DNA of 64,000 nt from Natronorubrum halophilum (GCF_003670115.1 NZ_QQTY01000002.1:1054001-1118000), one strand, 5' to 3'. Counted from the first letter of the stretch, positions 15,712 to 25,057 are shown. Translations and numbers: made by a program. The notes: generated by a model from the sequence alone, not told the origin.

Positions 15712-16512
15712 TTAAATGTGCCCTTCGGCATCGCAGTCGGAATTATCGGCGGAGGCGACCGTCTCGGTGCCGTGCTCGAGGTCGACAGGTTCGTACGACG
15801 TCGTGCAGGGCGGTCCCGGCGCGAACGAGTACCGTCCCCGCCCCTCGACCCCGAGTGCGATCAACGACGACGATCGCGTGCCGTACCCGTCCCCGTGGAC
15901 ACAGACGCCGTACTCGTGATCGCCGAGCACGTTGCCGGCGCGCTCGAGCCACGCCGAAACAGACTCGTCGCCGCTGACGGACAGGGTTTCGCGGACCGCT
16001 CGAGCGTTGTCGGCCTGGACTCGAGCCGCGTCGGACCGAATCGTCGGGATATCGACGACCTCGTCGACGGCGACGTTGACCACGACGTGGACGCCGGGTT
16101 CGAACTCGATCCGGGACCGCTCGCCGTCCCACTGGTAACAGTAGGCCGCCGATTCGTCGGCGATCACGAGGTAGAAGCCGTCGTACTCGTCGCGTTCGGT
16201 CGCGTCCTCGAGAACCTCGGCCGCCGCCGCGGCGGACTCGGCCTCGAGCACGTCGGCGACGAGCAATCCCCGCGAGCGCTCCCCGGCGAGGTCGGCGTCG
16301 GTCCACTTGTTCGTGATACCGGCGAAGACCCCGTGTTCGTTGTATCCGATCCACGTGCCGCCGGCTTCGGCGTCCCGCGGGGCGACGATCAGCGGGTCCT
16401 CGCGGTAGATGTCCGGCGGGAGCGCGTCTCGCTCGAGGAACTCGTCCCGATTCGCGGCGACCGCGACCGGCGCATCGTCGAAGACTCGCCAGGCGAGAGT
16501 GAGTGTACACAC
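15712..16512 (-). CDS. NRDE family (TANGO2-like) protein
   Basis: A 266-residue protein starting MCTLTLAWRVF, with AANRDEFLERD near 18-28 carrying the family's NRDE signature and Cys2 exposed after processing. GGTWIGYNEHGVFAGITN and SRGLLVADVL follow in the order seen in the TANGO2/NRDE family, whose N-terminal-nucleophile-like fold and heme- or lipid-related role are still debated. The start is GTG 16512. A TAGTTAAGGC element centred 26 nt upstream argues for a leaderless transcript from this codon. Confidence 0.9.
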   Translation of the reverse strand: MCTLTLAWRVFDDAPVAVAANRDEFLERDALPPDIYREDPLIVAPRDAEAGGTWIGYNEHGVFAGITNKWTDADLAGERSRGLLVADVLEAESAAAAAEVLEDATERDEYDGFYLVIADESAAYCYQWDGERSRIEFEPGVHVVVNVAVDEVVDIPTIRSDAARVQADNARAVRETLSVSGDESVSAWLERAGNVLGDHEYGVCVHGDGYGTRSSSLIALGVEGRGRYSFAPGPPCTTSYEPVDLEHGTETVASADNSDCDAEGHI

Positions 16513-16578
16513 GGAGTATGAGAGGAGCGCCAGCGCCTTAACTACGGTTCCACGCCACGAGGGCGCGCCGCTACGTTT

Positions 16579-18198
16579 TCACCGCGGCTCACTTCCGTCC
16601 GTTCCTGCCTCGAGCAGTCGGTCGCGAACCGCGTCGCGGTCGACGGTTCCCGACGCGGTTCGGGGGAGCGAATCGGCGACGCCGATCGTCTTCGGTCGCT
16701 TGAACCCGGCGAGACGCGCGTCGCAGTGTTCGAGGATCGACTCGAGATCGATCGTCCCGTCCGGTTCGTGTCCGCCGCCGTCGACGGGGATGACCAGCGC
16801 GCCAACCCGTTCGCCCCATTCCGGGTCCTCGAGGCCGACGACTGCGGCCTCCTCGACGGCCGGATGGGATCGCAGCGCCTCGAGCACTTCCCCGGGGTCG
16901 ACGTTCTCGCCGCCGGTCACGATCCGATCGGTCCGTCGGTTGAGCACCCACAGGTAGCCGTCCGCGTCTTCGTAGCCGATATCGCCCGTGTACAGTCCGC
17001 GCTCGCCGAACGCCGCATCCGTCACCTCGTCGCCGAGATAGCCCGGCGTCACCGTCGGACCCGAAACCACGAGTTCCCCCGGTTCGCCGGCTGAAACCGG
17101 ATCGCCCGTCCCGTCGACGACCGTCACGTCGGTACAGACGAGCGACTGGCCGACCGTCCCCTCGCGGGTCGCCGTCGCTTCGGGGGTGGCCGTCGCGATC
17201 TGAGACGCCGTCTCGGTCATCCCGTAGGTCGGATACGCCGGAACGTCGGCCGCCCGACAGCGCTCGAGCAACTCGCTCGAGGCGGGGGCTCCACCGAGCA
17301 GGACGAATCGCAGCGCGTCCGTCGGCTCCCAGCCGGCGTCGAGCAGCCGTTTGCACATCGTCGGCACGAGCGAGACGCCCGTAACGGCGTACTCCTCGAG
17401 AACTCGTCGAGTCTCGTGGCGATCGAACGTTCGCTGGATGACGACCGTCGTGCCGTACAGCGTCGACCGGAGGACGGGAGCAAGTCCGCCCATGTGGTAC
17501 ATGGGAAGACAACACAGCCAGCGATCGGCCGGATCGACGCCCAGCCGGAACGCGGAGGCCGTCGCGCTCGCGACGAGGTTTCCGACCGTCAGCCGAACGC
17601 CCTTCGGCTCGCCGGAGGTCCCCGAGGTGAACATGAGCAACAGCGTGTCGTCGCGCTCGAGCGAAACGGGGTCGACAGACGCCCGGGTTCGTCGATCCGA
17701 ATCCGACCCGTTCTCACCGCCAGCGGCCGGGCGCAATCGTCGCGCCCGATCCGTCGCCGGTTCGTCCACCGTCAGCACCGGTGTCGAGTTTCCTTCTGCA
17801 TCGATCTCCGTGGGGAGTTCGAGGGCCGGCGACTCGGTATCGCGCTCGCAGACGATCGCCGCGAGATCGGTCCGATCGGCCTTCGCGGCCAGTTCGCCGA
17901 CGGTTTCGCGGACGTTCAGTGGGACGACGGTGACTCCCGTCCGCATCGCGGCGAAAAAGACGGCGACGAACGCGGGCCTGGTATCCATGAGGACGCCGAT
18001 CCGGGTTCGATCGCTCCGATCGCGATCGGCGGCGACCGTCTCGAGGCTCCGGGCCACACGATCCGCGCGCCGGTCGAGTTCTCGAAACGTCAGGGTCGTC
18101 CCCGTCCCGTCGTCGATCAGGGCCGTCCGCTGGGGCGTCGCCGCCGTCCGGTGAGAGAGGAGGTCTCGAGTCGGCCACTCGACCGGGTCGCCCGTCAC
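16579..18198 (-). CDS. menE: o-succinylbenzoate--CoA ligase
   Basis: A 539-residue acyl-adenylate-forming enzyme. The P-loop MFTSGTSGEPKGVRLT lies near 186-201, TYGMTETASQIA marks the adenylate-binding site, and GLYTGDIGYEDADGYLWVLNRR is the hinge region. FKRPKTIGVADSLPRTASG carries the catalytic lysine region near the C-terminus. It should convert o-succinylbenzoate to its CoA thioester in menaquinone synthesis. The GTG start (18198) overlaps the menC stop as GTGA, giving a coupled menA-menC-menE operon and supporting the MenE assignment over other acyl-CoA ligases. Confidence 0.93.
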   Translation of the reverse strand: MTGDPVEWPTRDLLSHRTAATPQRTALIDDGTGTTLTFRELDRRADRVARSLETVAADRDRSDRTRIGVLMDTRPAFVAVFFAAMRTGVTVVPLNVRETVGELAAKADRTDLAAIVCERDTESPALELPTEIDAEGNSTPVLTVDEPATDRARRLRPAAGGENGSDSDRRTRASVDPVSLERDDTLLLMFTSGTSGEPKGVRLTVGNLVASATASAFRLGVDPADRWLCCLPMYHMGGLAPVLRSTLYGTTVVIQRTFDRHETRRVLEEYAVTGVSLVPTMCKRLLDAGWEPTDALRFVLLGGAPASSELLERCRAADVPAYPTYGMTETASQIATATPEATATREGTVGQSLVCTDVTVVDGTGDPVSAGEPGELVVSGPTVTPGYLGDEVTDAAFGERGLYTGDIGYEDADGYLWVLNRRTDRIVTGGENVDPGEVLEALRSHPAVEEAAVVGLEDPEWGERVGALVIPVDGGGHEPDGTIDLESILEHCDARLAGFKRPKTIGVADSLPRTASGTVDRDAVRDRLLEAGTDGSEPR

Positions 18199-19289
18199 TC
18201 CGCCCACACCCCCTCGACGCCGAGGCCCTTCGCCTGCGGGACGACGGCCGCTCCCTTCTCGAGGAGCACGGGATCGCGACCCAGATCGGCGGCGAGTAGA
18301 TTCGCCGTCGCCAGTCCGCACGCCGGCACCTCGGGGATCGATGCGGCGAGATGAACCGCTCCCGTCCGGGCGACGACGCCGTCGATCGTGGTCGTCACGA
18401 TCGGCGTGATCTCGAGTTCCTGAACCCACGCGGCGACCTTGCGGGCGACGTCGACGCCGCCGAGCGCCATGGGTTTCAGGACGACGGCGTCGGCCGCTTC
18501 GGCCTCGCAGATCGCGTCGATCCCGTGCTCGAGGAGTCCCTCGTCCAGGGCGATCGCAACCCCGTCGCCCCCCTGGGCCTCCCGGAGATCCGCGTGTCCC
18601 TCGAGCGAGCCTCCAGGGAGCGGTTGCTCGGCGATCGAGACTTCGAGTTCGTCGAAGGCCTCGAGGGCCGTCACCGCCTCCTCGTAGGTCCACGCCTCGT
18701 TCGCGTCGACCCGCAGTTCGACGTCGGGGCCGACGACCTCGCGGGTTCGCCGCACGCGTTCGATATCGGCGTCGACGGACCGGCGGCCGACTTTCAGTTT
18801 GCAACAATTGAACCCGCGATCGACGGCTTCGCTGGCCTCGCGAGCGGTCTCGGTCGGCGATCCGTCTCCGATCGTCGCGTTGACCGGCACCCGACCGACC
18901 ATGGGTCCCTTCCCGATGTGCCGGTACAGCGGCGTCGCCTCGCGGGTGGCCTGCAGATCCGCGAGTGCGAGCGTGACCGCGTGCCTGGCCGCGACCTGCC
19001 CGGCGACCGCCTCGAGCGCCTCCTTCGGCGCGGTCCGAATCGCGTCGCCGGCGCGCTCGAGGGCGGCCCCGCAGTCCGCGGGCGATTCGGTCCAGCCCGG
19101 CAGCGGCGCGGCTTCGCCGTAGCCGACCACCGGATCGCTCCCGTCGGAGGCCGCGTCGACGATTCGGATGAGAAACCCGTCTCGCGAGTCGATCGTTCCG
19201 TTCGCCGTCTCGAGCGGACTGGCGAGTTCGAGGGAGAACGACCGGTACTCGAGTTCGAGCGATCGGTTCTCGTCGCAGCCGTCGTTCAC
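18195..19289 (-). CDS. menC: o-succinylbenzoate synthase
   Basis: A 364-residue enolase-superfamily enzyme that dehydrates SHCHC to o-succinylbenzoate. A KxK acid/base motif (CKLKVG) lies near 165-170. Metal ligands are in LRVDANEAW (about 191-199), AEQPLP and ALDEGL, with the second lysine in VVLKPMALGG near 268. The start is GTG 19289, whose GTGA overlaps the stop of menA; a much longer in-frame ORF upstream merely overlaps menA and is not real. The flanking menA and menE genes make the assignment secure against other enolase-superfamily functions. Confidence 0.94.
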   Translation of the reverse strand: MNDGCDENRSLELEYRSFSLELASPLETANGTIDSRDGFLIRIVDAASDGSDPVVGYGEAAPLPGWTESPADCGAALERAGDAIRTAPKEALEAVAGQVAARHAVTLALADLQATREATPLYRHIGKGPMVGRVPVNATIGDGSPTETAREASEAVDRGFNCCKLKVGRRSVDADIERVRRTREVVGPDVELRVDANEAWTYEEAVTALEAFDELEVSIAEQPLPGGSLEGHADLREAQGGDGVAIALDEGLLEHGIDAICEAEAADAVVLKPMALGGVDVARKVAAWVQELEITPIVTTTIDGVVARTGAVHLAASIPEVPACGLATANLLAADLGRDPVLLEKGAAVVPQAKGLGVEGVWAE

Positions 19290-20227
19290 ACCACCACCCC
19301 GACGGCGAACAACGCCGCGTAGATCGCCAGCAGTTTGCCCGTCCCCTCGAGGGCGGGGTTGAGCGCCTCGCCGTCGGTGCGCGTACACACCGTTCGAGCG
19401 ATGACGGCCGCGTAGGGCAGCGTCACCAGCGGGAGCAACGCACCGGGGCCGAACCCCTCGCCGAGCCAGAACCACAGCGGCGTGACGTAGGCGAGCGCGA
19501 GGAGCGAAACGTACTCGAGGCGACTCCACCGGTAGCCGAGTCGAACCGCGAGCGTCCCTTTCCCGGTCTCCGCGTCGGTTTTCCGGTCGCGAATGTTGTT
19601 CACGACGAGGATGGCCGTCGAGAGGCCGGCGACGGGGAGACTCGCGACGAACGCTTCTCGCGTGACCGTCCCTTCGGGCACCGTCGTCGCCAGGGGCTCC
19701 GCGAGGGTGGCTGCGGCCTGGACGTAGAACGTGCCCATCACGGCGACGATCCCGAAGAAGACGAAGACGAAGAGGTCGCCGAGTCCGTGATACCCCAGCG
19801 GGTAGGGGCCGCCGGTGTAGGCCCACCCGCAGAAGACGCTCACGAGCCCGACGACGAGAATCGGGACGCCGCCGGCGTAGACGAGGTACGTTCCGGTAAC
19901 GATCGCCAGCGCGAACGTCACGATCGTGGCCAGTTTGACCTGCGCCGGCGAGATGAGTCCCGACTGCGTAACCCGCGTGAACCCCTCCCGATCCTCCGTG
20001 TCCGCACCCTTGATCGCGTCGTAGTAGTCGTTCGCGAAGTTGGTTCCGATCTGGATCAGCGCCGCCCCGACGAACGCCATCACCGCCGGAAGCGGGGCGA
20101 ACACGCCCTCGTGGATCGCCAGCCCCGTCGCGACGATTATCGGCGCTGCAGCCGCGGGCAAGGTCTGTGGTCGTGCAGCCATCACCCACGCCTTCGTCCG
20201 CGAGATATCGACCTCGGCCGTACTCAT
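19286..20227 (-). CDS. menA: 1,4-dihydroxy-2-naphthoate polyprenyltransferase
   Basis: A 313-residue UbiA-superfamily membrane prenyltransferase with about eight or nine helices. The first Asp-rich motif [14 protein letters not shown] (about 61-74) binds the prenyl diphosphate via magnesium; the second is [22 protein letters not shown]. It attaches the isoprenoid chain to DHNA to form demethylmenaquinone. It is the first gene of the menA-menC-menE operon, reading leftward, and overlaps menC by four bases. Confidence 0.95.
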   Translation of the reverse strand: MSTAEVDISRTKAWVMAARPQTLPAAAAPIIVATGLAIHEGVFAPLPAVMAFVGAALIQIGTNFANDYYDAIKGADTEDREGFTRVTQSGLISPAQVKLATIVTFALAIVTGTYLVYAGGVPILVVGLVSVFCGWAYTGGPYPLGYHGLGDLFVFVFFGIVAVMGTFYVQAAATLAEPLATTVPEGTVTREAFVASLPVAGLSTAILVVNNIRDRKTDAETGKGTLAVRLGYRWSRLEYVSLLALAYVTPLWFWLGEGFGPGALLPLVTLPYAAVIARTVCTRTDGEALNPALEGTGKLLAIYAALFAVGVVV

Positions 20228-20327
20228 TGCTCGAGTATCCCACTCGTGGGAGTGTCAACGTTGGCATTGCAGCCGACCGGCAGGTCCCCGCTCGGGTCGA
20301 TCGAAACGCCGCTACCGACCGACTCGA

Positions 20328-20993
20328 TCACGGTTGAGAGCCGATGCGGCGGCTCCACAGCACCAACAGCGCACCGATCCCGGCCAGCGTTAACGGGAGC
20401 GTGAAGCCGGCGATGGAATCGTCGTTCTGCTCGGCCGAATCGCCACCGGCGACGAGGACGGTGGCGTTCCGTTCCACCGACGGCTGTGGATAGTCGCTGA
20501 CGAGGATCGCCTCGGCGTCTGCAATCCCGATCGTCTCGGTCGTCGACGGGGCGTCCTCGGCGACCGCGACCTCGACCGTGGCCGCCGTCTCGGTCGCTTT
20601 TGCGCCGTCGCCGGAGGGAGTCCGCTCCTGGTTGACCGTCACCTTTCCGTTCTCGTCGTCGATCTCGACCGTGCCATCGACCGTCGCGTTGGAATCGCCG
20701 TCGGCCAGCATCGGTCCGTGTTCGACGTCGGTCACGGTGAACACGTCGGGATCGTACTCGAGCGCGAACGAGAGTTCGTGGATTCCGTCGCCGGTGTAAT
20801 CGCCGTGACTTCGTACGACGAGATCGAACGACACGGTCTCGCCTGGGTCGGCGTCGATCTCACCCGGATCGGTGTAGAGTATCGACGCGTTGTCGCCGGC
20901 ACCGACTATCATCGGGAACGCGAGACCAGCGATAAGGCTACACGAAAGCGCGATCAGCAGGACGATCGAAACGCGAGAGACCCGTGATTTCAT
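20328..20993 (-). CDS. exported cohesin-domain protein with C-terminal membrane anchor
   Basis: A 221-residue protein. An N-terminal hydrophobic segment (VSIVLLIALSCSLIAGLAFPMIVGA split over 9-33) acts as a signal peptide. A beta-sandwich follows with GETVSFDLVVRSHGD and ELSFALEYDPDVFTVTDVE, the opening strands of cohesin-type domains; the C-terminal LPLTLAGIGALLVLWSRR is a membrane anchor. In archaea such domains occur outside any cellulosome and probably mediate surface protein interactions. It is the last gene of a three-gene exported operon; only 13 bp separate it from the iron lipoprotein gene. Confidence 0.8.
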   Translation of the reverse strand: MKSRVSRVSIVLLIALSCSLIAGLAFPMIVGAGDNASILYTDPGEIDADPGETVSFDLVVRSHGDYTGDGIHELSFALEYDPDVFTVTDVEHGPMLADGDSNATVDGTVEIDDENGKVTVNQERTPSGDGAKATETAATVEVAVAEDAPSTTETIGIADAEAILVSDYPQPSVERNATVLVAGGDSAEQNDDSIAGFTLPLTLAGIGALLVLWSRRIGSQP

Positions 20994-21006
20994 TGGCTGT
21001 AGATCC

Positions 21007-22275
21007 TCATTCGCGCTCCGGAACCGTCAACTCGAGCGGCGGCATCTCGAGGAACGCCGTCTCGTACCCCTGGTGGCGAGCGACCTGTGGCGGGGATTCG
21101 ATCGCGATCGTCACGGCGTCGCCCGGCCGAGCGTCCGGGAGGGACGCGCCGTAGTGGAGGTCGTACTCGCTGTCGATGGTCTGCTCGAGGATCGTTTCGT
21201 CCGCGCCGGCGACCGTCTCACCGTCGCGCTCGACCGTTACGTTCATGGTCATATCCGCGAGCGGGACGCGGTTGTAGGGCGTGCGCGGCGAGACGAGCAG
21301 GTAGCGGTCGTCGCCGTCGGCCAGTCGAGAACCGGACTCGAACAGCGTGACGAGGAACGCCGCGTCGCCGCTTCGAGGAAGGTCGGTATCGGAGTCGTCG
21401 GTCGGCTCGAGGTGCGTTCCCGGATACGCGTCGGCTGACGGAAGCGCGGAGTAGGGGATGGCAGCCTGACCGTGGCCATCGTCGCTGTGATCGTCGTGTT
21501 CGTCTCCGCCGTCACCGTGGCCGCCGTCGCCGTCCCCGTGGTCGTCGCCGTCGTTCTCGCCGTGGGTCATCGGCTCGAGGGCACCGAGCGCTCCCCACTC
21601 CTCCTCGTCGAGGTACTCGACGCCCTGCGTGACCGCTTCTCGGAACGACTCGTCGTAGTCGAACTCGAACGTCGCGGTTTCGACGTCGGTGAACCGTCCC
21701 TCGAGTTCGCCGGCCGTCCGCGCTGGAAGCGGCGGCAGTTCGACTTCGACCGCGTAGGTGCCGTCCCCCTCGAGGGGAACGTTGTCGCCGAAGTGAAAGC
21801 CCATCTGCTGGGAGATCATGGCCCACGGCGACGTCGGCGAGCCCACCTGCTCGCCGTCCAGCGAGACTCTGATCACGGCACCGGAGTCGACCGGCAGAAC
21901 GATTCCGGTCTCGTCGTCCCAGAGGGTAATCATCATGTGGACGCCCCGGCTCTGCTCGGGAACGACGCGTTCGACTTCGTCCTCGCTCCCGCTCCCGCCG
22001 ACGAGCCAGAACGGATGCGGATACGAGAGCATCGGCGCAAGGGTGTAGTCACCGGCCTCGATCGGCTCGAGCATCCGCATCGATTCCCGGTGCGTCGGGA
22101 GATAGACCGCCGCTGGCGGGTCCTCAACCATCGGAAACCCGGGCAGGTCGTCGACGTTCTCCTCGGAGTCCTCGTCTTCGCCGTCGTCGCCGAGACAGCC
22201 CGCCAGCGCGAGCGCCCCGGTTGCGACGCCTGTTCGCTTGAGGAACGTTCGTCGATCGGGATCGTGTTCGTGCAT
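21007..22275 (-). CDS. Tat lipoprotein, iron-transport-associated (Tp34/P19-like)
   Basis: A 422-residue protein. The Tat signal RRTFLKRTGVATGALALAGC ends in a lipobox with Cys27, so it is probably lipid-anchored outside the cell. The first half (PMLSYPHPFWLVGG, GVHMMITLWDDETG, MGFHFGDNVPLEGDGTYAVE) resembles the periplasmic high-affinity Fe/Cu-binding P19/Tp34 family. A His/Asp-rich linker around residues 235-270 (HGDGDGGHGDGGDEHDDHSD) looks metal-binding. A second beta domain follows. It is co-transcribed with a DyP-like peroxidase gene upstream, reminiscent of the iron-acquisition EfeO/EfeB pairing. Confidence 0.8.
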   Translation of the reverse strand: MHEHDPDRRTFLKRTGVATGALALAGCLGDDGEDEDSEENVDDLPGFPMVEDPPAAVYLPTHRESMRMLEPIEAGDYTLAPMLSYPHPFWLVGGSGSEDEVERVVPEQSRGVHMMITLWDDETGIVLPVDSGAVIRVSLDGEQVGSPTSPWAMISQQMGFHFGDNVPLEGDGTYAVEVELPPLPARTAGELEGRFTDVETATFEFDYDESFREAVTQGVEYLDEEEWGALGALEPMTHGENDGDDHGDGDGGHGDGGDEHDDHSDDGHGQAAIPYSALPSADAYPGTHLEPTDDSDTDLPRSGDAAFLVTLFESGSRLADGDDRYLLVSPRTPYNRVPLADMTMNVTVERDGETVAGADETILEQTIDSEYDLHYGASLPDARPGDAVTIAIESPPQVARHQGYETAFLEMPPLELTVPERE

Positions 22276-22311
22276 GTGTCTGGTCGTGAGCGGTGGTGGC
22301 TCGGTGCGTCG

Positions 22312-23577
22312 TTACTCCGGAGATGGGGCCGCCGACGGCAACGCCCGAATCGAACGGGGCGGAATCAGATAGTTGCCGCGCCGGTTGACGAAGAGATAGC
22401 TCAAAATTCCGTTATTCGAGTGGCCGACGGCGAGATCATCGCCCGTCATCGCCTCGCGAACGCGGACGAAATCCCCGATCCCGTGTTGCAGGGAGACGAA
22501 GTGCAAGCCCGGACCGCCTCCGTCGACGGTGTTGAAATCCCGTCGCAACAGCGGCGGTTCGCCGTCCTCTCTCGCTCGAGCGGCCTTCTGGGCGTGCCCG
22601 ACGACGCCGCTCCGCGCGTCGGACTCGGTGGCTTCGATCCGCTCGTCGGTCAGCCCGTTCGAGTTCGTCAGCTTTTCGCCGACGTCGCCGACCAGGTCTT
22701 CGTCGGCGTGTTCCGGGCTGAACGTCTTCCTGATCCGCATGGAGTGACTGTCCTGCTCGAGCCACGTTCGGAGCTGAATGTCCATCGACTCGATGTGCTG
22801 CGTCGTCCCCCCCGCGAACGGGCCGTCTTCGATCGTCACCCGGTCCTCGGTCGCCTGGCTCCGCTCGAATCCGGAGCGAAAGCCCATGAAGAACGGGGCC
22901 TCCTCAGGAACCGAGTCGGGAACGCCCGAGACGTCGGTGTGCTCGGCGGGCATTCCCGCACCGACGAAGCCGGTCCGGCGCTGGTCGTCTACGCGTTCGA
23001 ACGCGCCGGTGAGGTCGGTCTCGAGGTCGGTGCCGTTGAGTTCGGTCCGCTCGCCGAACAGCCCCTCTTCGGCCTCGAGAACGACCTGCGAGTGGTCGCT
23101 GGCGAGGTGAAGGACGGCGTCGAACTCGTCGAGCGTCGGATCTTCCCCGGCGGCCAGCGCCTCCGGTTCCGGGAGGTCGACCGCCTCGGGCAGCGGCTCG
23201 TCGAACCGGTCGAAGTACGCGGGCGTGTAGCCGAGCGTGAAGAGCAGTCCCTCATTGCTCCGCTCGTAGGCGCGCTCGAGCGCCCGGAGGGCCGCCTCGA
23301 CCCGCTCTCGAGCGTCGTCGCTCGGCTCCGTATCCAGCGAGAGCGGAACCAGAACGTGGTGTTCCGCCGGCCGAACGTTTCCGTCGTCGTCTCGGGGCAG
23401 GGCGTCGTTCCACGCGTGCTGTCGCGCTGGAAGCGCGTCGGGGTCGTCCGTTCCGGAAGGGACGTCGGTCCCGTCGCTCTCGGACATGCAGGCGCTGAGC
23501 GCGGTTGCGCCGCCGACAGCGACGAGGCTTCGGAGGTAGTCCCGACGGGACAGCGCGGACCGATCGGGGAGTGTCAC
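22312..23577 (-). CDS. DyP-peroxidase-like Tat lipoprotein
   Basis: A 421-residue protein starting at GTG 23577, preceded by a good ribosome-binding site (GGAGG). SRRDYLRSLVAVGGATALSAC is a Tat signal with lipobox Cys30. The body has HHVLVPLSLDT, LLFTLGYTPAYFDRF, a HSMRIRKTFSPEHA segment that aligns in position with the heme-pocket His/Arg region of DyP peroxidases, and GPGLHFVSLQHGIGDF. The canonical GxxDG motif is not visible, so catalytic activity is uncertain. It leads a three-gene operon with an iron lipoprotein and a cohesin protein. A role in extracellular heme or iron handling, like EfeB, is inference. Confidence 0.7.
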   Translation of the reverse strand: MTLPDRSALSRRDYLRSLVAVGGATALSACMSESDGTDVPSGTDDPDALPARQHAWNDALPRDDDGNVRPAEHHVLVPLSLDTEPSDDARERVEAALRALERAYERSNEGLLFTLGYTPAYFDRFDEPLPEAVDLPEPEALAAGEDPTLDEFDAVLHLASDHSQVVLEAEEGLFGERTELNGTDLETDLTGAFERVDDQRRTGFVGAGMPAEHTDVSGVPDSVPEEAPFFMGFRSGFERSQATEDRVTIEDGPFAGGTTQHIESMDIQLRTWLEQDSHSMRIRKTFSPEHADEDLVGDVGEKLTNSNGLTDERIEATESDARSGVVGHAQKAARAREDGEPPLLRRDFNTVDGGGPGLHFVSLQHGIGDFVRVREAMTGDDLAVGHSNNGILSYLFVNRRGNYLIPPRSIRALPSAAPSPE

Positions 23578-23597
23578 TGCTAGGTCCTCCGGGCTGG

Positions 23598-23612
23598 AAC
23601 GCCCAAAGCGTT
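23598..23612. repeat. inverted repeat upstream of the DyP-like gene
   Basis: AACGC-CCAAA-GCGTT lies 21-35 nt before the GTG start of the DyP-like lipoprotein gene. It might be an operator for a metal-responsive regulator, but the 5-bp arms are short. Confidence 0.3.
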
Positions 23613-23826
23613 GCCCTTTTTCTCGAACCGGCCCCGGTGGACGACGGCGGGAGGGCTTGATTCACCGCCACACAGGAGGGAGCGGGACGGTATCGGTCCG
23701 TCAGAACGATCTCGCCGGAGACGACCGATCGGAGATTCCGGACTGTGTAGCCGGCGGTCCGGAGCAGCGATTCGAACTCGAGTCGACGCCCGTTCCGGTG
23801 CTAGCTGGAACGAGAGAGGCGGCCGA

Positions 23827-24771
23827 TCAGTAGTGCCACGGGTAGTCGTCGAAGTCGGGGTCGCGCCCCTCGACGAACGCGTCCCGCCCCTCTTTCCCCT
23901 CGTCGGTCATGTAGCCCAGTCGGGTCGCCTCCCCCGCGAACACCTGCTGGCCGACCATCCCGTCGTCGGTCATGTTGAACGCGTACTTGAGCATCCGCAT
24001 CGCCGTCGGGCTCTTCGCGTTGATGCGCTCGCCCCACTCAAGGGCGGTCTCTTCGAGTTCTTCGTGAGGAACTGCCTCGTTGACCATCCCCATTTCGGCG
24101 GCCTCCTCGGCGGAGTAGGTCTTTCCGAGGAAGAACACCTCGCGGGCCTTCTTCTGGCCGATCTGCTTGGCGAGGTAGGCCGAGCCGAAGCCGGCGTCGT
24201 AGCTCGCCACGTCGGGGTCCGTCTGGAGGAACTTCGCGTGCTCTTCGCTCGCGATCGTGAGGTCGCAGACGACGTGCAGCGAGTGGCCGCCGCCGACGGC
24301 CCACCCCGGGACGACGCAGACGACCACCTTCGGAACGTGTCGAATCAGCCGCTGGACCTCGAGAATGTGGAGTCGCCCCTGCTCCGATGCTCGTGCTCGC
24401 GGACCCTGTCCGCTCGCTTCTTCCGAGGCGCTCCGCGCCTCGCTCTCCTCATCGTCCTCGTACTGATATCCGTCCTTACCGCGAACGGTCTGGTCGCCGC
24501 CGGAACAGAAGGCCCAGCCGCCGTCTTTCGACGACGGGCCGTTACCGGTCAGCAGGATACAGCCGACGTCGGTCTGGCGTTTGGCGTGGTCCAGCGCGTC
24601 GTACAGTTCGTCGACCGTTCCCGGGCGAAACGCGTTGCGCACGTCGGGCCGGTCGAACGCGATCCGGACCGTTCCGGAGTCGATCGCTCGGTGGTACGTA
24701 ATATCCCGAAAATCGCGCTCGAGATCGTCGATCGGCTCCCACTGCGCCTCGTCGAAGAGTTCCGAAACCAT
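23827..24771 (-). CDS. menB: 1,4-dihydroxy-2-naphthoyl-CoA synthase
   Basis: A 314-residue crotonase-superfamily enzyme. WAFCSGGDQTVRG near 86-98 and VPGWAVGGGHSLHVVCDLTIAS form the oxyanion-hole regions. DVASYDAGFGSAYLAKQIG and the C-terminal GRDPDFDDYPWHY are MenB signatures. It cyclises o-succinylbenzoyl-CoA to DHNA-CoA. A polar insert (DDEESEARSASEEASGQG) lies after the first active-site loop. Start ATG 24771 gives MVSELFDEAQWEP; a longer in-frame extension is not MenB-like. It is separated from the menACE operon by the exported iron operon. Confidence 0.95.
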   Translation of the reverse strand: MVSELFDEAQWEPIDDLERDFRDITYHRAIDSGTVRIAFDRPDVRNAFRPGTVDELYDALDHAKRQTDVGCILLTGNGPSSKDGGWAFCSGGDQTVRGKDGYQYEDDEESEARSASEEASGQGPRARASEQGRLHILEVQRLIRHVPKVVVCVVPGWAVGGGHSLHVVCDLTIASEEHAKFLQTDPDVASYDAGFGSAYLAKQIGQKKAREVFFLGKTYSAEEAAEMGMVNEAVPHEELEETALEWGERINAKSPTAMRMLKYAFNMTDDGMVGQQVFAGEATRLGYMTDEGKEGRDAFVEGRDPDFDDYPWHY

Positions 24772-25017
24772 TGCCTCGAGTTTGGTGTGCCGCGGGTGAA
24801 ATAGGTTCGCGTCGCCGCCGCTCGCGGCCGCTCCCTGGAGCGGCCTCAGTCCCGAATCAGTGCGGATAACAACCGGCGACGGGCGCATACGCGGCTCCCC
24901 CCAGTCCGAGTAAATCAGCCGATCCGCTGATGGGAGTCCGTTCAGATCGATCGTACAGCCGCCGTTCGATCGGAGCAGTTTCCGGCGACGAAATACCAGT
25001 TCGCGATGACACGGATC

Positions 25018-25028
25018 GTTTTATTACC
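25018..25028 (+). promoter_or_regulatory. TATA box of the receiver/HEAT/GT2 operon
   Basis: GTTTTATTACC is centred about 23 nt before the first ATG (25046) and 35 nt before the second (25058). The spacing slightly favours translation from 25058 after a very short leader. Confidence 0.5.
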
Positions 25029-25057
25029 GTAAGCGTCGTTTCGATATGTACTTCGTG

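Noticed and set aside
18195-20267. 690-codon ORF apparently fusing menC to an upstream domain
   Set aside because: The upstream half is the frame-shifted shadow of menA; menC begins at the GTG overlapping the menA stop.
21472-23583. 703-codon plus-strand ORF
   Set aside because: Antisense to two Tat lipoprotein genes with signal sequences and lipoboxes; Arg/Val-rich composition.
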